From: Megasphaera coli
GTDB lineage: Bacteria; Bacillota; Negativicutes; Veillonellales; Megasphaeraceae
Direction: 5' to 3'
Length of the DNA: 64,000 nucleotides
Assembly (NCBI RefSeq): GCF_900095855.1
Contig: NZ_FMIY01000002.1
Location: 239,322 to 303,321, forward strand
Shown here one piece after another: positions 62,261-64,000 of this stretch. Positions within the stretch are counted from its first letter, which is position 1, and the number at the start of each line of letters is the position of its first letter. Position numbers and translations under genes: made by a program. The notes below the pieces were generated by a model. That model did not search any database and was not told the origin of the DNA. It was given only the letters and a program-made list of their open reading frames with translations.

Positions 62261-62920
62261 ATGTTTAAACATATCCTGTTTGATTTGGACGGGACGCTGA
62301 CGGAGTCACACGAAGGGATTGTAAAATCCATTGCCTACGCTTTGAAAAAGGAAGGCGAATCGACGGACGGGCGCCTGAACAAGGAAATCGTCATCGGGCC
62401 GCCGCTCATGGTCACCTTTACGAAAACCTACGGCTTTCCCGAGAAAAAAGCGCGCCGATTATATGACTATTTTCAGGAGCGGTACGGTACAATCGGTCTT
62501 TTTGAAAATAAACCGTATCCGGGTATCGGGGAACTCCTGCAATTCTTGCGGCAACGGGGCAGAAATTTATATATCGCCACGTCGAAGCCGCAGGTTCACG
62601 CCCTTTCTATTTGCGACAGATTCGGCTTTTTGCCGTATTTAACGGAAATATGCGGTGCCGAAACGGGCGGTTCCGAAGACAAGGCCCGCATTATCGGGAA
62701 TGTTCTCAATAAAATCGGTGATTATAAAAAGGCTGAAGTCGTCATGACGGGCGACAGGAAGTTTGATGTCCTGGGGGCGCGCAAAAACGGCATTGCCGTC
62801 ATTAACGTCGGCTTCGGTTACGGCAGTGAAGCGGAGCGCCGTGAGTACGTGCCCGATTATTACGCGCCCACAGTGGACGCATTGCAGCATATATTGCTGG
62901 GAGAAAAGGAGGAAAATTAA
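62261..62920 (+). CDS. HAD-family phosphatase, phosphoglycolate-phosphatase-like
   Basis: 219 residues: motif I FDLDGTLTESHEG with the nucleophilic Asp, helical cap, motif II IATSKPQ, motif III Lys, motif IV MTGDRKFDVLGARKNG. The Gph/PpaX subgroup hydrolyses small phosphate esters; the substrate cannot be assigned. GGGGGA precedes the ATG. The stop overlaps the peptidase start by one base. Confidence 0.88.
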   Translation: MFKHILFDLDGTLTESHEGIVKSIAYALKKEGESTDGRLNKEIVIGPPLMVTFTKTYGFPEKKARRLYDYFQERYGTIGLFENKPYPGIGELLQFLRQRGRNLYIATSKPQVHALSICDRFGFLPYLTEICGAETGGSEDKARIIGNVLNKIGDYKKAEVVMTGDRKFDVLGARKNGIAVINVGFGYGSEAERREYVPDYYAPTVDALQHILLGEKEEN

Positions 62921-64000
62921 TGACATATAAAGAAGGTTGGCAGGCGGGAACAGTGCATCACGGATTCCGTATACATTCCGTCGAGTTTATTGATGAAGTA
63001 CAAAGCACGGCTTACGAAATGACGCACGAAAAGTCCGGTGCCGGCGTGTTTTATTTGGCAAATGACGACAATAACAAGGTTTTTTCCGTATCTTTTCGTA
63101 CAACTCCGACGGACAACACGGGTGTGCCCCATATTTGTGAGCACTCCGTCTTATGCGGCTCGCGGAAATTTCCGCTGAAAGAACCCTTTGTGGAACTCGT
63201 AAAAGGATCACTTAATACGTTTCTTAACGCCATGACTTTTCCCGATAAGACCATGTATCCCGTTGCCAGCTGCAACGCCGTCGACTTCAGGAATCTCATG
63301 GATGTGTATTTGGATGCCGTTTTTTTTCCTAATTTCCTCAAAGATCCGCAAATACTGCAGCAGGAAGGCTGGCATTATGAGCTGGACTCTCCCGACGGCC
63401 CCCTTACGTACAGCGGTGTCGTCTACAACGAAATGAAAGGCGTCTTCTCGTCGCCCGACTCACAATTGGACAGACATGTCATGCGGCATCTCTTCCCGGA
63501 TACGACGTACGGCGTCGAATCGGGCGGCTATCCCGACGACATTCCCAAGCTTACGCAGAAAGATTTCGTGGCCTTTCATAAGCGCTTTTACCATCCGTCG
63601 AACAGCTATATTTTCCTCTACGGCGATCTTGATATAGATGACACGCTCGCCTTTATGGACCGCGAATACTTGGGCACCTTTACGGCCATTGACGCACAGA
63701 CGGCCGTCCCGCGTCAGGCTTATCCGGGCCGTACGGTCAGGACCTACCCGTACGGCGTGGCATCGGGCGAAAAGACGGCCCGAAAGACGATGCATTCCTT
63801 GACTTACGTCATGGATGATGCCTTGGATCCCGTGCTGGGTCTTGCCGTCAAGGTTTTGACGTACGTCTTTCTTCAGTCCTCTGCGGCACCGCTTAAAAAA
63901 GCTTTTATCGATGCCGGCTTGGGCAAGGAAATTTCCGGCGATTTTCAGGACGGTATTTTGCAGCCTCTGTGGGGTATCAGCGTAGGCGGTTCGGAACCGG
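62920..64000 (+). CDS. M16 family metallopeptidase (PreP/insulinase-like), 3' end missing
   Basis: 360 residues are visible and the frame is open at the window edge; PreP-type (M16C) proteins are about 970. The inverted zinc motif HXXEH is in GVPHICEHSVLCGSRKFPL (His and Glu near 74-78) and the third zinc Glu is in VVYNEMKGVF. Such enzymes degrade peptides inside a clam-shell chamber. Cytoplasmic, as there is no signal peptide. AAAAGGAGG lies 7 bases before ATG 62920, overlapping the HAD stop. Confidence 0.92.
   Translation, partial: MTYKEGWQAGTVHHGFRIHSVEFIDEVQSTAYEMTHEKSGAGVFYLANDDNNKVFSVSFRTTPTDNTGVPHICEHSVLCGSRKFPLKEPFVELVKGSLNTFLNAMTFPDKTMYPVASCNAVDFRNLMDVYLDAVFFPNFLKDPQILQQEGWHYELDSPDGPLTYSGVVYNEMKGVFSSPDSQLDRHVMRHLFPDTTYGVESGGYPDDIPKLTQKDFVAFHKRFYHPSNSYIFLYGDLDIDDTLAFMDREYLGTFTAIDAQTAVPRQAYPGRTVRTYPYGVASGEKTARKTMHSLTYVMDDALDPVLGLAVKVLTYVFLQSSAAPLKKAFIDAGLGKEISGDFQDGILQPLWGISVGGSEP

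Noticed and set aside
1..64000. CRISPR arrays, insertion sequences, prophage or integrative elements
   Set aside because: No regularly spaced repeats, transposase, integrase, phage genes or terminal inverted repeats with target duplications were found. The window is housekeeping chromosome.

Overview
The window reads as a chromosomal segment of a diderm Firmicute of the class Negativicutes, most likely a Megasphaera-like member of the Veillonellaceae (inference from gene content; no database was searched). Firmicute traits are a Val T-box, an infC leader of the L20 type with an AUU-started IF3, RNase HIII, Rex, ScpAB, TypA and an IspH-S1 fusion. Outer-membrane traits are an OmpA-type porin and a trimeric autotransporter whose C-terminus carries an S-layer-homology (SLH) domain. 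Coding density is high, many starts are GTG or TTG, and I see no insertion sequence, prophage, CRISPR array or replication origin.

Layout. 1-3444: 3' end of the autotransporter gene, a convergent thiolase, a tiny 27-codon membrane-peptide gene and AT-rich intergenic DNA. 3445-8686: unknown protein plus dGTPase, a structured-RNA candidate, the infC-rpmI-rplT operon with its attenuated leader, lysA and a membrane protein. 8694-15845: an attenuated purine operon purE-F-M-N-H(N-terminal half)-D, then fumC. 15875-21910: thioesterase, PgeF, a metal ATPase overlapping a convergent DUF4405 gene, and typA. 21930-28436: two tandem lactate/malate-dehydrogenase paralogues, a short-chain fatty-acid transporter, a 3-hydroxyacyl-CoA dehydrogenase, OmpA and a small membrane protein. 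28438-32669 (minus): metF, a free-standing MetH activation protein and a MetH lacking that domain.

32818-33418 is a five-tRNA operon (Asp, Phe, Gly, Cys, Leu). 33451-43273 is the conserved Firmicute run scpA-scpB-rluB-HI0933 family-cmk-plsC-ispH/S1, then PDZ/radical SAM-der-plsY. 43312-52416 holds rsmD-coaD, an rRNA methyltransferase, larB with a free-standing LarC C-terminal domain, rnhC, a ChbG/HpnK deacetylase, an epimerase, and the ACT protein-hom-thrB group. 52460-64000 holds T-box-valS-folC, an O-antigen-ligase-like protein, rex, a catabolic acetolactate synthase, lepB, DUF523, a HAD phosphatase and the start of an M16 peptidase.

Together the metabolic genes fit an anaerobic organic-acid fermenter. 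Thiolase, 3-hydroxyacyl-CoA dehydrogenase and AtoE belong to C4 acid metabolism. LDH-like enzymes and Lar proteins point to 2-hydroxy acids. Rex would link these to the NADH/NAD+ ratio. The recurring theme is proteins divided or joined differently from the textbook form: PurH, MetH and LarC are split, and IspH and S1 are fused. Transcription-attenuated leaders precede infC, purE and valS.
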